64,000 nucleotides of DNA from JBJMHZ01 sp045807125 (GCA_045807125.1 JBJMHZ010000042.1:186001-250000); one strand, 5' to 3'; numbered from the stretch's first letter, positions 47,943-57,313 are shown. Notes: a model not told the origin generated them from the letters alone. Translations and numbers: made by a program.

Positions 47943-49166
47943 ATGGTGCCCCTCGTCGGCGTCGCGCCAGCACCCGCCGGCAACCGCCTCTCGCCGCTGC
48001 GGTTCGTCCTCGTCTTCGGCCTGGTCTCGTCGCTGGCCGATTTCGTGTACGAGGGGGCCCGCAGCGTCATCGGCCCCTACCTCGCCACGCTGGGGGCCTC
48101 AGCGGGCTTCGTCGGCGTGGTCACCGGCCTGGGCGAGGCGGTGGCCCTCGTCTTCCGGCTGATGACCGGGCGATGGGCCGACCGGTTCGGCCGGCACTGG
48201 ACGCAGTCGATCGCCGGGTACGCGATCACGATCGTCTCCGTGCCGCTGCTCGCGGTGGCGACGCCGCTCTGGGCCGCGTCGCTGCTGTTCAACACCGAGC
48301 GGTTCGGCAAGGCGGTCAGGACGCCGGCCCGCGACACGATGCTCGCGCAGGCCTCCACCGACCTCGGAAGGGGCTGGACCTTCGGCCTGCACGAGGCGCT
48401 CGACCAGACCGGGGCGCTCGGCGGCCCGCTCGTCATCGCGCTCGTCCTGTGGCTGCACGGCGGCTACCGCACCGCCTTCGCCGTGCTGGCCATCCCTGGC
48501 GCGCTGGCCCTCGTGGTCGTCAACGTGCTGCGCCGGCTCGTGCCCCACCCGGACCGGTTCGAGGGCACGACGCCGCGCGCGCCGCGCCGCCTCGAGGTGG
48601 GCACCGGACTGGGCCGCACCTTCTGGACCTACGCCGCGTTCAGCGCGCTGACCATGCTCGGCTTCTCGACCTACGCGGTGCTGGCGTACCACCTCCAGGT
48701 GCGTCACGTGGTGTCGCCGACGACGATCCCCGTGCTCTACGCGCTCGCCATGGGCGGCGCGGCCGTCGCCGCGCTCGGCTTCGGGCGGGTGTACGACCGG
48801 CACGGGCTGCGCGGGCTGGCGATCGTCCCGGTGCTCGCGGCGGTCGTGCCGTTCCTGTCGTTCACCTCGACGCCGGCGCTGGTCACCGGCGGCGCACTGG
48901 TGTGGGGCGTCGCCCTTGGCGTGCACGAGTCGACGCTGCGGGCGGCGGTCGCCGACCTCGTGCCGCCGCACCGGCGCGGGGCGGGGTACGGGACGTTCAC
49001 CGCCGTCTACGGCCTCGCCTGGCTGGCCGGTGCGGCCACCATCGGCGCGCTGTACGACGTGTCCGTGCCGGCGGCGGCCGCCTTCGTCGTCGCCGTGCAG
49101 GTCGCTGCGCTCGGTGCTTACCTGGTGCTGCTGCGGGTCATCCGAGCGCCGCGTACGGGTCAGTGA
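47943..49166 (+). CDS. MFS transporter
   Basis: 407 residues with about twelve membrane helices. The first loop carries the MFS motif RLMTGRWADRFGRHWTQSI, and the middle loop GFGRVYDRHGLRGLAI repeats it. The N-terminus FVLVFGLVSSLADFVYEGAR, then GPYLATLGASAGFVG, is typical of a subgroup annotated as antibiotic-resistance or general efflux proteins. Substrate unknown. Divergent from the VIT gene with 35 nt between starts. Its end overlaps the end of the amidohydrolase gene by 29 nt. Confidence 0.9.
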   Translation: MVPLVGVAPAPAGNRLSPLRFVLVFGLVSSLADFVYEGARSVIGPYLATLGASAGFVGVVTGLGEAVALVFRLMTGRWADRFGRHWTQSIAGYAITIVSVPLLAVATPLWAASLLFNTERFGKAVRTPARDTMLAQASTDLGRGWTFGLHEALDQTGALGGPLVIALVLWLHGGYRTAFAVLAIPGALALVVVNVLRRLVPHPDRFEGTTPRAPRRLEVGTGLGRTFWTYAAFSALTMLGFSTYAVLAYHLQVRHVVSPTTIPVLYALAMGGAAVAALGFGRVYDRHGLRGLAIVPVLAAVVPFLSFTSTPALVTGGALVWGVALGVHESTLRAAVADLVPPHRRGAGYGTFTAVYGLAWLAGAATIGALYDVSVPAAAAFVVAVQVAALGAYLVLLRVIRAPRTGQ

Positions 49167-50358
49167 CGACGCCCTCTCCGGTGCCCGCGTCGTACCGGTA
49201 GACCTCGCGGCCGTCGATGAAGGCAACCTCGACGCGCTGCATCACGTCGAGCGGGTCGCCCGTCCAGATGCACAGGTCGGCGTCCTTGCCCGGCGCGATC
49301 GAGCCCACCCGGTCGTCGATGCCGAGGACCCGCGCCGGGTTGACGGTGATGGCCCGCAGGGCGGTGTCGCGGTCGAGGCCCTCGCGCATCGCGAGGGTCG
49401 CCTGGTGGACGAGGAACCGGATCGGCACGACCGGGTGGTCGGTGATGAGGGAGACCTCGACCCCGGCCTTGGCCAGCAACCCTGGCGTGCGGAGCGACCG
49501 GTTGCGCAGCTCGACCTTCGATCGCGACCCCAGCGTCGGGCCGACGAGGACGGGCACGCGGCGCGCGGCCAGCTCGTCGGCGAGCAGGTGCGCCTCGGTG
49601 CCGTGGTCGATGACGAGGTCGTAGCCGAACTCGTCGGCGAGGCGGAGCGCGGTGGCGATGTCGTCCGCCCGGTGGCTGTGCTGGCGCCAGGGGATCTCGC
49701 GGCGCAGCACCATGGCGAGCGCCTCGAGCTTGAGGTCGACCTCGGGCGGCCCGTCCTCGGCGGACCCGCCGTCCAGCTTGCGCTGGTAGTCGCGGGCCTC
49801 GGTGAACGCGCCGCGAAGGACCGCCGCGACCCCGAGCCGCGTGCTCGGCATCCGCTTGCGCTCGCCGTGCACCCGCTTCGGGTTCTCGCCGAGGGCGGAC
49901 TTCATGCCGCTCGGCTGGCGCAGCACCATGTCGTCCACCCGGCGGCCCCACGTCCGCACCGCCACGCTCTGACCACCGATGGGGTTGCCGGAGCCGGGCG
50001 TGACGTTGACCGCCAGCACCCCGCCGGACAGCGCGTCGCGGAAACCGACGTCGGCCGGGTTGATCGCGTCGATGGCCCGCACGTGGGCGGTGTTGGGCTC
50101 GGTCATCTCGTTGGTGTCCTCGCCGGCCCAGCCCTCGCCGTCCTCGTGCACGCCGAGATGGGTATGGGCGTCGACGAAGCCGGGCAGCACCCAGCGACCC
50201 GTCGCGTCCACGATGCGCGCGCCCTCGGGCGGTGCCAGGTCGGCCCCGCCCACCGCCGCGATCCGGCCGTCCTCGACCAGCACCGTGCCCGACTCGATCG
50301 GCTCGCCGTCGATCGGCACGACGTAGCCCCCGATGATCGCCATGCGCTCCGCGCCCAC
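49138..50358 (-). CDS. Amidohydrolase (imidazolonepropionase-like)
   Basis: 406 residues from GTG 50358, which has AAGGA about 10 nt upstream; ATG 50343 is the alternative. The composite-domain start IIGGYVVPIDGEPIESGTVL and metal motif VLPGFVDAHTHLGVHEDGE are followed by further ligands in WRQHSHRADDI (His) and VIDHGTEAHLLADEL (His). The acidic site is SLITDHPVVP, and the end NPARVLGIDDRVGSIAPGKD closes the barrel. The protein acts on a cyclic amide or related bond; the substrate is not predictable. Confidence 0.88.
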   Translation of the reverse strand: MGAERMAIIGGYVVPIDGEPIESGTVLVEDGRIAAVGGADLAPPEGARIVDATGRWVLPGFVDAHTHLGVHEDGEGWAGEDTNEMTEPNTAHVRAIDAINPADVGFRDALSGGVLAVNVTPGSGNPIGGQSVAVRTWGRRVDDMVLRQPSGMKSALGENPKRVHGERKRMPSTRLGVAAVLRGAFTEARDYQRKLDGGSAEDGPPEVDLKLEALAMVLRREIPWRQHSHRADDIATALRLADEFGYDLVIDHGTEAHLLADELAARRVPVLVGPTLGSRSKVELRNRSLRTPGLLAKAGVEVSLITDHPVVPIRFLVHQATLAMREGLDRDTALRAITVNPARVLGIDDRVGSIAPGKDADLCIWTGDPLDVMQRVEVAFIDGREVYRYDAGTGEGVVTDPYAALG

Positions 50359-50613
50359 GCTGCACCGTCCTTCCCGCTCGAGATGGCGACTCGATCCTCT
50401 CCTGCGTCCGCTGCCCGAACCCGCTCCGCCGGGAACAGCCCGGTGCCTGGTACTGTTCACGCATCGTGACGGCTGATCCGCCGTCCCTCCCGCGAGCGAG
50501 CCGCTCGTGAGGCCGCTGGTGCGAGTGACAGGCCCTCAGTGCGCGTACGCGCAGCTGTCGTACGCCACTACCACGACGCGACCTGCCGCATCGATGGAGC
50601 GAACCGCATTCCC

Positions 50614-52059
50614 ATGCCACGCACGTCTCCCAGACCACGACGCACGCCCGACCACTTTCCCCGCACCAACCGCCGTCCCCGAGCCGCCCAGCCGCGCCGG
50701 GCCCCCGCAGCACCCGCGCCGTCGGCCATCGAGCGCGAGCTCGACGCGGCGCTGAACCGGCCGGCACCGCCGGCGTCGACCTTCGCGAGCCTCGGGCTCG
50801 CTCCCGCGCTGGTCACCGCGCTGGCCCGCCGCGGCGTCCACGAGCCGTTCGCCATCCAGGCGAGGGCGCTGCCGGACGCGCTCGCCGGCCATGACGTGCT
50901 GGGCCGGGCGCAGACCGGCTCCGGCAAGACGCTGGCGTTCGGGCTGCCGATGATCACCCGGCTGGCCGGCAGCACCCTGCCCCGGCAGCCGAAGGCGCCG
51001 CGCGGGCTCGTGCTGGTGCCCACCCGGGAGCTCGCCACGCAGGTCGCCGACGCGCTGCGGCCGCTCGCCGACGCCCTCGGCCTGCGCCTCGTCGCCGTCT
51101 TCGGCGGCGTCCCGTACGGCCGGCAGATCGACGCGCTCCTGCGCGGCGTCGACATCGTGGTCGCCACCCCCGGCCGGCTCATCGACCTGCTCGACCGCGG
51201 CGCCGGCTCGCTCCACCGGGTGGAGGTGAGCGTCGTCGACGAGGCCGACCACATGGCCGACCTCGGCTTCCTGCCCGCCGTGACGCGCCTGCTCGGCGAC
51301 ACCCCGCAGGGCGGCCAGCGGATGCTCTTCTCCGCCACCCTCGACCGCGGGGTCGAGCGGCTGGTGCACGACTACCTGGTCGACCCGGTGTGCCACGCCG
51401 TGGCGGCAGCGGCCGCTCCGGTCGAGTCGATGGAGCACCGCGTCTTCACGGTGCGGCCCGAGGACAAGCTCGCCGTCACCGCCGAGGTCGCTGCCCGGCC
51501 GGCCCGCACGCTGCTGTTCGTCCGCACCAAGCACGGCGCCGACCGGCTCGCGCGCCAGCTCACGAGAGCGGGCGTCGAGGCTGCAGCCATCCACGGCAAC
51601 CTGACCCAGAGCGCGCGGCAGCGCGCGCTCGACGGGTTCAGCGCCGGGTCGCCGCGCGTGCTCGTGGCCACCGATGTCGCCGCCCGCGGCATCCACGTGG
51701 ACGGCGTCGACCTGGTCGTGCACTTCGACCCGCCGAACGACCACAAGGACTACCTGCACCGCTCCGGCCGCACGGCCAGGGCCGGGGAGCGCGGGACGGT
51801 CCTCTCGCTCGTCCATCCCGAGCAGGTCCGTGACCTCGCCAAGCTGCACGCGGACGCGCGGGTCGAGGCGCTCGGCGAGACGGTCCGCCCCGGCCACGAG
51901 GCGGTGCGCGCGCTCGCCGAGTCCGGCGCCCCGGTCGTCCTGTCGCCGCCACGCGGCGCCCCGACCACGACGTCCACCGTCACCACGGGCAAGGCTCGGC
52001 GGCATGGCCAGGACCGGCGGCGGCATCGTTCGCCGGAACGGCCCACGACGCACTCCTGA
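50614..52059 (+). CDS. DEAD-box RNA helicase
   Basis: 481 residues. A basic, disordered N-terminus (~1-45) precedes Q motif FAIQARALP, Walker A AQTGSGKT (~99-106), PTRELA, TPGRLIDLL, the VVDEADHMADLGF box (DEAD), FSATL, and motif VI HRSGRTARAGERG. A basic tail closes it. These helicases remodel structured RNA in cold or ribosome assembly. The ~150 nt upstream leader (from about 50,460) could be a regulated 5' UTR. The start at ATG 50614 has only a distant GGAGCG. Confidence 0.92.
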   Translation: MPRTSPRPRRTPDHFPRTNRRPRAAQPRRAPAAPAPSAIERELDAALNRPAPPASTFASLGLAPALVTALARRGVHEPFAIQARALPDALAGHDVLGRAQTGSGKTLAFGLPMITRLAGSTLPRQPKAPRGLVLVPTRELATQVADALRPLADALGLRLVAVFGGVPYGRQIDALLRGVDIVVATPGRLIDLLDRGAGSLHRVEVSVVDEADHMADLGFLPAVTRLLGDTPQGGQRMLFSATLDRGVERLVHDYLVDPVCHAVAAAAAPVESMEHRVFTVRPEDKLAVTAEVAARPARTLLFVRTKHGADRLARQLTRAGVEAAAIHGNLTQSARQRALDGFSAGSPRVLVATDVAARGIHVDGVDLVVHFDPPNDHKDYLHRSGRTARAGERGTVLSLVHPEQVRDLAKLHADARVEALGETVRPGHEAVRALAESGAPVVLSPPRGAPTTTSTVTTGKARRHGQDRRRHRSPERPTTHS

Positions 52060-52096
52060 CGCGGGCAGCGACGCTGCAATAAAGACGCCGGACGGG

Positions 52097-52135
52097 CCGG
52101 GGCCCCGCTCCCTTCGCAGGGAAGCGGGGCCCCGG
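52097..52135. terminator. Strong bidirectional terminator
   Basis: CCGGGGCCCCGCT pairs with AGCGGGGCCCCGG; the inner CCCT/AGGG extends the stem around a short loop. It lies between the converging stops of the helicase (52059) and the secreted-protein gene (52151). Confidence 0.85.
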
Positions 52136-52150
52136 TCGATCAGGTCGTGC

Positions 52151-54181
52151 TTACTTGCTCGTCACACCGACCGACGCGGTGTAGACGTTCTCGTCGTTCG
52201 CCAGCAGCGGTCCGGTGGGCGTGTTGTACGTCCCAGCGCACGTCCGTGGCGCTGCACTCGTGCTCGTCGGGCAGAGGAACAGCTCGGGGTCACGGGTATC
52301 CATCCACAGCGGGTACGCGTTGGTGGATGCGTCGAGGCCGCTGTAGTCGCCGAAGAACTGACCACCGAACTGGGTGGGCGGCGGCATCGAGCCGGAGGTG
52401 ACGCGGACGACGCTCCAATTGGCGGTGTCGCCGCTGCTCGACAGGCTCACGTCGGAGTAGCCGGTGGCCTCGTCGGCCGGCACGGCCGGACCGGACGAGC
52501 TGACGCTGGTGGCCGCTCCGTACTGCCGGTCGTAGTAGCTCGTCGCCAGCTTGCCGTTCTTGGTGAAGGCGGCCCACTGCCACCACTGGTCCGACAGCGC
52601 CTGACCGGGGTCAGGGTTGGCCGTCTGCAGGGCCCGCGGATCGGTCGCCGTACCGGTGAAGGTCGCGCCACCGTCGTTGGACACGCTCACCAGGATGTCG
52701 TTGTTGCACGCGCCTGGCGTCTTCACCCCGGTGTAGAGGTCCTGACCGAACGGGCTGAAGCCCGCCGGAGCGCAACCGTTGGTCTCGTTGGAGTGGCGGT
52801 TGATGTAGGAGCCGAAGGTGACGACGACCTGCTGCGGGTTGGTCGGGTTGACCACGCCGACGGGGTAGTTCGTCGCGCGGAAGACCGAGTTGCGCGAGGC
52901 ACCCTTCTCCGGCACGCACGCCCGGCCCGGGTCGCTCTGCTGGTAGGCGAAGCAGTCGGGCAGGTCGTAGTAGTCGCTGACCTTCTGCGGCGGCGAGAAC
53001 GTGTTGCCGCCGTCGGTCGACTTCGCGATCAGCATCTGGTTGCGGTTGTCCGCCCCGGTGACGCTGTTGTTGAAGTTGGCCCAGGTGACGTAGAGCGCGC
53101 CGTCAGGGCCGGTGAAGGGCTGCGAGAACTGGTTCTCGTTGCAGCGGCCCTGCGGGGTCCCGATGCCGTAGGTGTTGCTGCACAGGGCGCTGTCGCCGCT
53201 CACGAGGTGACGCGGGCTGAAGTGCTCGCCGTAGTCGGAGGAGTACGCCTCCCAGATGTACGCCGTGCCGTCAGCGGCGAACTCGGTCCACGACACGTAG
53301 ACGCGGTCCTGGAACGGGCTGCGGACGTGGTTGTCGACCGTCATCAGTTCCTTGTCCTCGAGGACCGCACCGGTGCCGGCCGTGTCGTTGTACTCGAACA
53401 CGGGGCGGCCGGGGAAGTTCCAGGAGGCGCCGTCGTTCTGCGTCGACCGGAAGAGGTAGAAGGCGCTCGACTGGTCCTGGTTGGGCGAGACGCCGTCACC
53501 GCGGTTGAACACCTGGCACATGAAGTACGCGTTGCCCTTGGTGTCCCACGCCACCGAGGTGTCGCCACCGCTCTGCCAGTACTCGCGCGGCGAGTTGTTG
53601 AACGCCTGGCCCCGGGTGAACGACATGGGGATCGTCGTGTCGTTCCACGTCTTGCCGCTGTCCAGCGAGTAGGCGCCGTAGCAGTTGCCGTCACCGCGCC
53701 GGTAGTCGTTCTGGCTGGCGAGGATGTGGTTGGGGTTCATCGGGTCGATGGCGATCGACGTCTCGTTCTGCGCCTGCCCGCGGCCCGCAAGGTCGGGGTC
53801 GGAGATGTTCTGGCAGTTCTGGTTCACCTTGGTGTTGTTGCCGAGGGTCTCCGAGCACTGCTGGGAGCCGACCGGGAAGTAACCGGCGGTGTTGGACGCC
53901 GTTGTCCCGCTCGGGGCCATGAAGTTGTCGGGCGCGCACTCGTTGTCCGCCTCGTCGCCCTCGTCGCCGCCGCCGGTCGGGTTGACGCACTGCGCGTCGC
54001 TGCCGGGTTGCAGCGCGATCTGCAGCGCGCCGGAGGCCAGCCTCTTCTGCATCTTCGTCAGGTTCTGCCAGTTCATCGGCTGCGCATGGGCTGACGATGG
54101 CCACGCTGCCAACGAGAGCGCCACGAGCGCGACAGCGGTGAGCAGGGCATAGAGCCCGCGCCGCCGATATGCATGTGCCAT
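52151..54181 (-). CDS. Secreted Asp-box (sialidase-like) protein
   Basis: 676 residues. Signal peptide ~1-33 (RRRGLYALLTAVALVALSLA, cleaved near AHA|Q). At least five Asp-box/BNR-type repeats are visible: SLDSGKTW, STQNDGASW, SSDYGEHF, STDGGNTF and SNDGGATF, each in a beta-propeller blade context. An ETSIAIDPMNPNHILASQND segment typical of such propellers starts the fold. The catalytic Arg/Tyr/Glu set of true sialidases was not identified, so binding or other hydrolase activity is possible. It is transcribed alone toward the terminator. Confidence 0.85.
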   Translation of the reverse strand: MAHAYRRRGLYALLTAVALVALSLAAWPSSAHAQPMNWQNLTKMQKRLASGALQIALQPGSDAQCVNPTGGGDEGDEADNECAPDNFMAPSGTTASNTAGYFPVGSQQCSETLGNNTKVNQNCQNISDPDLAGRGQAQNETSIAIDPMNPNHILASQNDYRRGDGNCYGAYSLDSGKTWNDTTIPMSFTRGQAFNNSPREYWQSGGDTSVAWDTKGNAYFMCQVFNRGDGVSPNQDQSSAFYLFRSTQNDGASWNFPGRPVFEYNDTAGTGAVLEDKELMTVDNHVRSPFQDRVYVSWTEFAADGTAYIWEAYSSDYGEHFSPRHLVSGDSALCSNTYGIGTPQGRCNENQFSQPFTGPDGALYVTWANFNNSVTGADNRNQMLIAKSTDGGNTFSPPQKVSDYYDLPDCFAYQQSDPGRACVPEKGASRNSVFRATNYPVGVVNPTNPQQVVVTFGSYINRHSNETNGCAPAGFSPFGQDLYTGVKTPGACNNDILVSVSNDGGATFTGTATDPRALQTANPDPGQALSDQWWQWAAFTKNGKLATSYYDRQYGAATSVSSSGPAVPADEATGYSDVSLSSSGDTANWSVVRVTSGSMPPPTQFGGQFFGDYSGLDASTNAYPLWMDTRDPELFLCPTSTSAAPRTCAGTYNTPTGPLLANDENVYTASVGVTSK

Positions 54182-54535
54182 GTACGGACCTCACTTCACG
54201 AGTGGAGCCGATATGACCCGCAATGGCGCGCCTGGGCCGTACTGCTTTGGCACGGCGCGCGCAACAGCACCGGGCGCCAGGGATGACCGGGCACCCGCTC
54301 TACCGCCCGACCCCCTTCCCGCCGCGCCACTGCGCGCGGCATCCCTGTGCCGGGGGCACGATAGGGGGCACTGATGGCGCGACGCAAGAAGCAGATCTCA
54401 CCACGCTCTGGCATCTAGCTGACGAGCGTGGGGCGAACCAGGGCATTCTCCGCGAATGACCAGGCGTCGGACCAGCTCGGGGCCCACCGCGGCGACCCTG
54501 TTCACCGAAGCGGACATCGCGTATCGTAAACGGGT
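54182..54535. promoter_or_regulatory. Divergent promoter region
   Basis: 354 nt between the secreted-protein gene (left) and the first MEDS gene (right). TATCGT at 54522-54527 lies 8 nt before ATG 54536, suggesting a leaderless transcript; TTCACC at 54501-54506 may be its -35. No gene seen. Confidence 0.5.
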
Positions 54536-55408
54536 ATGCACCGGCGCCGCGGGGCCACTGCGCCTGCGGACCGACGCAGGAGCGATCACGTCTGCCTTGC
54601 GTTCGGCCAACGCGCCGAGTTCCTCGCTGCCGCCGGGGCCTTCCTCACCGAGGGCGCGACCGCCGGCGAGCAGCTGATGTACGTCAGCGACCGCCCGGTG
54701 GCCGAGATGCCCGACGACCTGGCATCCGACGAGGCACTGCGCGACCTGCACGCTCGCGGCTCGCTCAGCGTCGTCCACCTGGACGAGATCTACGGCGCGG
54801 GCGCCCGGTTGCGGGTGTACGAGCAGCTGGCCGTCTACTCCCGCGCCGCCCAGGACGCCCTCGCGGCCGGCTTCAGCGGGCTTCGGGTCGCCGCCGAGGT
54901 CACCCGGCTGGCGCTCGGCGATCGAAGCGATGAGGTGCAAGTCCGCTGGGAGCACCTCGCCGACGAGCTCGTGGCGAGCCGTGCGCTGTCCGCGCTCTGC
55001 GGCTACGACCAGTCGGTCGTGCCGGCGCGAACGCTGGGCGACGTGGCCGCAGCCCATCCGGCGGTTCTCGGTGACGCTGATCTCGCACCGTTCCGGCTCT
55101 ACTTCGCCGACAGCCGGCTGACGCTGGCCGGTGCCGTCGACGCGTTCGGTGCCGACCGGCTGGCTCGGCTGCTGCGCGGCAGCCACGTCGTCGACGCCGC
55201 ATCGGACGGGCCGATCGCCGTCGATGTCGCGGCGCTCGAGTTCATCGATGCGCGCGGCGCCTACGCCTTGCTGCGCTGGGGCCTCGAGCTGGTGGCGATC
55301 GAGCGCCGGCTCATGCTCGTCGGTGCCAGCGAGATGTTCTCGCGCATCTGGCACGCGCTGGGCTTCGATGAAGTGGCCGAGGTCGACGTGGTCAGGGGCG
55401 CGGCGTGA
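54536..55408 (+). CDS. MEDS-STAS sensor/anti-sigma-antagonist-like protein
   Basis: 290 residues. The N-terminal ~170 residues form a MEDS-type domain (DHVCLAFGQRAEFLAAAGAF, GEQLMYVSDRPVAEM, GARLRVYEQLAVYSRAA, WEHLADELVASRALSALCGY). The C-terminal ~90 residues are a STAS domain (RLTLAGAVDAFGADRLARLL, IAVDVAALEFIDARGAYALL) with FIDARG where anti-sigma antagonists have the phospho-acceptor DSSG-type loop; no serine is present there. The gene overlaps the next MEDS gene by 4 nt, so the two act together. Confidence 0.85.
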   Translation: MHRRRGATAPADRRRSDHVCLAFGQRAEFLAAAGAFLTEGATAGEQLMYVSDRPVAEMPDDLASDEALRDLHARGSLSVVHLDEIYGAGARLRVYEQLAVYSRAAQDALAAGFSGLRVAAEVTRLALGDRSDEVQVRWEHLADELVASRALSALCGYDQSVVPARTLGDVAAAHPAVLGDADLAPFRLYFADSRLTLAGAVDAFGADRLARLLRGSHVVDAASDGPIAVDVAALEFIDARGAYALLRWGLELVAIERRLMLVGASEMFSRIWHALGFDEVAEVDVVRGAA

Positions 55409-56361
55409 CGGTGACCGATCACCGGCAGGCGCCGGTCAACGAGTTCCATCACGAGGCCCTGGTGTACCGCGACGAAGCCGGTTTCGTCGCCGGCACGACG
55501 TCGTTCATCCGCGAGGGGCTGGCCGCCGACGAGGCCATCCTCGTCGCGGTCGTGGCCCCGAAGATCCGCCTGCTGCGCGACGCCCTCGGCGCCGACGCCG
55601 ATCGCGTGCTGTTCGCCGACATGCTGGAGCTGGGTCGCAATCCCGCGCGCATCATCCCGGCATGGCGGCAGTTCGTCGACGACCATGTGGCACCCGGGCG
55701 CCCGGCCCGCGGCATCGGCGAGCCGATCTGGGTCGGACGGCGTCCCGTCGAGGTGCTCGAGGCGCAACTGCACGAGGCGCTGCTCAACGTCGCCTTCGAC
55801 GGCGGCCCCGGCTGGCGGCTGCAGTGCCCGTACGACGCCACCCAGCTGGACGAATCGGTGCTGTCCGCGGCGCGCAGCTCCCACCGGCACGTTCGCCAGG
55901 CCGATGGGGCGCGCAGCAACGGCGCCTACCCGGGCGATCGCCATGCGGTGACGGCGTTCGGTGCCCCGCTGGACGAGCCGGCCGGCGCGTCCATCGCGCT
56001 CGTCTTCGACGCGCGCGCCCTTCCCACCCTGCGTGACGCCGTCCTCCGGCAGGGCGCCCTCGTGGGCGTGACGGGCCAGCGGCTGGACGACCTCGCTCTC
56101 GCCGCGCACGAGATGGTGACCAACAGCATCCGCCACGGTGGGGGCAGGGGCAGCGTCCGGATGTGGTCGGACCGGGACGCGTTCGTGATCGAGGTGCGCG
56201 ACCATGGCCGGGTCCGCGACCTGCTGGCCGGCCGTACGCTGCCCGACCGCGGCGCCGAGTGCGGCCGCGGGCTGTGGCTGGCCAACCAGCTCTGCGACCT
56301 CGTCCAGCTGCGGTCGGGCGAGGCTGGCACGACCGTACGGCTCATCACCTGGTTGGGCTAG
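55405..56361 (+). CDS. MEDS-HATPase (RsbW-like anti-sigma kinase) protein
   Basis: 318 residues. MEDS domain at the N-terminus (HEALVYRDEAGFVAGTTSFI, EAILVAVVAPKIRLLRDAL, IGEPIWVGRRPVEVLEAQLH, LQCPYDATQL). A serine-protein-kinase-type ATP-binding domain follows: DLALAAHEMVTNSIRHGGG (N box), VIEVRDHGRVRDLL (G1), GAECGRGLWLANQLCDLVQL (G2). This is the typical actinobacterial sensor-switch layout in which a MEDS domain replaces a separate sensor. No sigma factor gene is adjacent. Confidence 0.87.
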   Translation: MTVTDHRQAPVNEFHHEALVYRDEAGFVAGTTSFIREGLAADEAILVAVVAPKIRLLRDALGADADRVLFADMLELGRNPARIIPAWRQFVDDHVAPGRPARGIGEPIWVGRRPVEVLEAQLHEALLNVAFDGGPGWRLQCPYDATQLDESVLSAARSSHRHVRQADGARSNGAYPGDRHAVTAFGAPLDEPAGASIALVFDARALPTLRDAVLRQGALVGVTGQRLDDLALAAHEMVTNSIRHGGGRGSVRMWSDRDAFVIEVRDHGRVRDLLAGRTLPDRGAECGRGLWLANQLCDLVQLRSGEAGTTVRLITWLG

Positions 56362-56371
56362 TCGCGCCCCG

Positions 56372-56938
56372 TCAGGCGCCGAACAGGTCGAGCAGCTTCG
56401 TGACGGTGGCCCAGTTGCGGGCGGTACCGGCCACGCCGGTGGCCCCGCCGCCGCTGCCGCGGGTCAGGAGCGCGGCGAGCTCGCTGCGCCCGAAGCCGTC
56501 CGGCGTGTGCAGGTAGAGCGTCCGGCCCACGACCGTCGCGCTGTCGCGACTGCCCTTGCCGGCGGCTTGCTCCTGCGCCGCCGCGACCCGTTCGACGATG
56601 TCCGGGCCGGCCTCGTCGGTCAGGAAGATCGCGTGCAGCTTCTTCAGGTCGCGCTCCGCCGGGTAGGGATTGTCGTCCACCACCTTGGCCACCTCGGCCC
56701 GGGACAGCACCACCACGCGAGGGCGCACGCCGACCGCGTCGGCGATGGCTCGCTCGAGCTCGGTGGCGAGGGCTGCCGTGCTTCGCTTCGTGGTGGTGAA
56801 GACGACGTTGCCGCTCTGGATGTAGGTCGCGACGTCGGTGTGGCCGAGGGAGGTCACGACTGCGCGCAGGTCCTGCATGGCGACCTTGTTGTGGCCGCCG
56901 ACATTGATGCCTCGCAGGAGGGCGACGTGAGTGGGCAC
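56372..56938 (-). CDS. DUF1697 family protein
   Basis: 188 residues from GTG 56938. The N-terminus THVALLRGINVGGHNKVAMQ and LRAVVTSLGHTDVATYIQSG with NVVFTT is the clear DUF1697 signature; the central VVVLSRAEVAKVVDDNPYP and GRTLYLHTPDGFGRSELAAL also fit. These cytoplasmic proteins have no assigned reaction. Its stop faces the MEDS operon end. Confidence 0.92.
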   Translation of the reverse strand: MPTHVALLRGINVGGHNKVAMQDLRAVVTSLGHTDVATYIQSGNVVFTTTKRSTAALATELERAIADAVGVRPRVVVLSRAEVAKVVDDNPYPAERDLKKLHAIFLTDEAGPDIVERVAAAQEQAAGKGSRDSATVVGRTLYLHTPDGFGRSELAALLTRGSGGGATGVAGTARNWATVTKLLDLFGA

Positions 56939-57062
56939 GGCGCCATCCTGCCCTAGACGCTCGCGCGCAGGGGACTGGGCGGATGCCGCACCGGCAGCTA
57001 CGATGCTCGGGGTCCGTCCAGTCGTGCGTCGACTGGACGCGTCGATCGACAGGAGGACGGTC

Positions 57063-57224
57063 ATGCGGCGCATCGTGATAGTGGCTGCTGCGTCAGGTGA
57101 GGAGGCAGAGTCGCACGCGACGGTTGGTGAACGGTCGGTGGCCGCTGGTGCTTCGTCCAGCGACCTAGATGCCATCCAGTTGGAGTCTAGACGGCTCCCC
57201 CCGTTGTCCTCGACTGTCAAGTAG
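57063..57224 (+). CDS. Possible degenerate relative of the secreted peptide gene
   Basis: 53 codons starting MRRIVIVAAASG. The leader context (TCGACAGGAGGACGGTC before ATGCGGCGC) resembles that of the peptide gene at 57314 (TCGACTGGAGGAACGTT before ATGCGACGG). The hydrophobic part is interrupted after ~10 residues and no CC end is present, so it looks decayed. AGGAGG is a strong ribosome site. Confidence 0.35.
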   Translation: MRRIVIVAAASGEEAESHATVGERSVAAGASSSDLDAIQLESRRLPPLSSTVK

Positions 57225-57225
57225 G

Positions 57226-57249
57226 CTTCACTCACTGCGCGGAGTGAAG
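57226..57249. promoter_or_regulatory. Inverted repeat upstream of the peptide gene
   Basis: CTTCACTC (57226-57233) and GAGTGAAG (57242-57249) form a perfect 8-bp stem with an 8-nt loop, right after the stop of the degenerate frame. It may be a terminator or operator. Confidence 0.5.
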
Positions 57250-57251
57250 AT

Positions 57252-57271
57252 CGTAACTGCGTCTAGTTACG
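57252..57271. promoter_or_regulatory. CGTAAC-N8-GTTACG palindrome
   Basis: CGTAAC at 57252-57257 and GTTACG at 57266-57271, 43 nt before the peptide ATG. The same half-sites appear upstream of the XRE-TPR regulator gene (58892-58931), so this is a candidate binding site for it. Confidence 0.5.
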
Positions 57272-57313
57272 CGTCGCTCCGCGTGACGGTTTCGGGTCGA
57301 CTGGAGGAACGTT

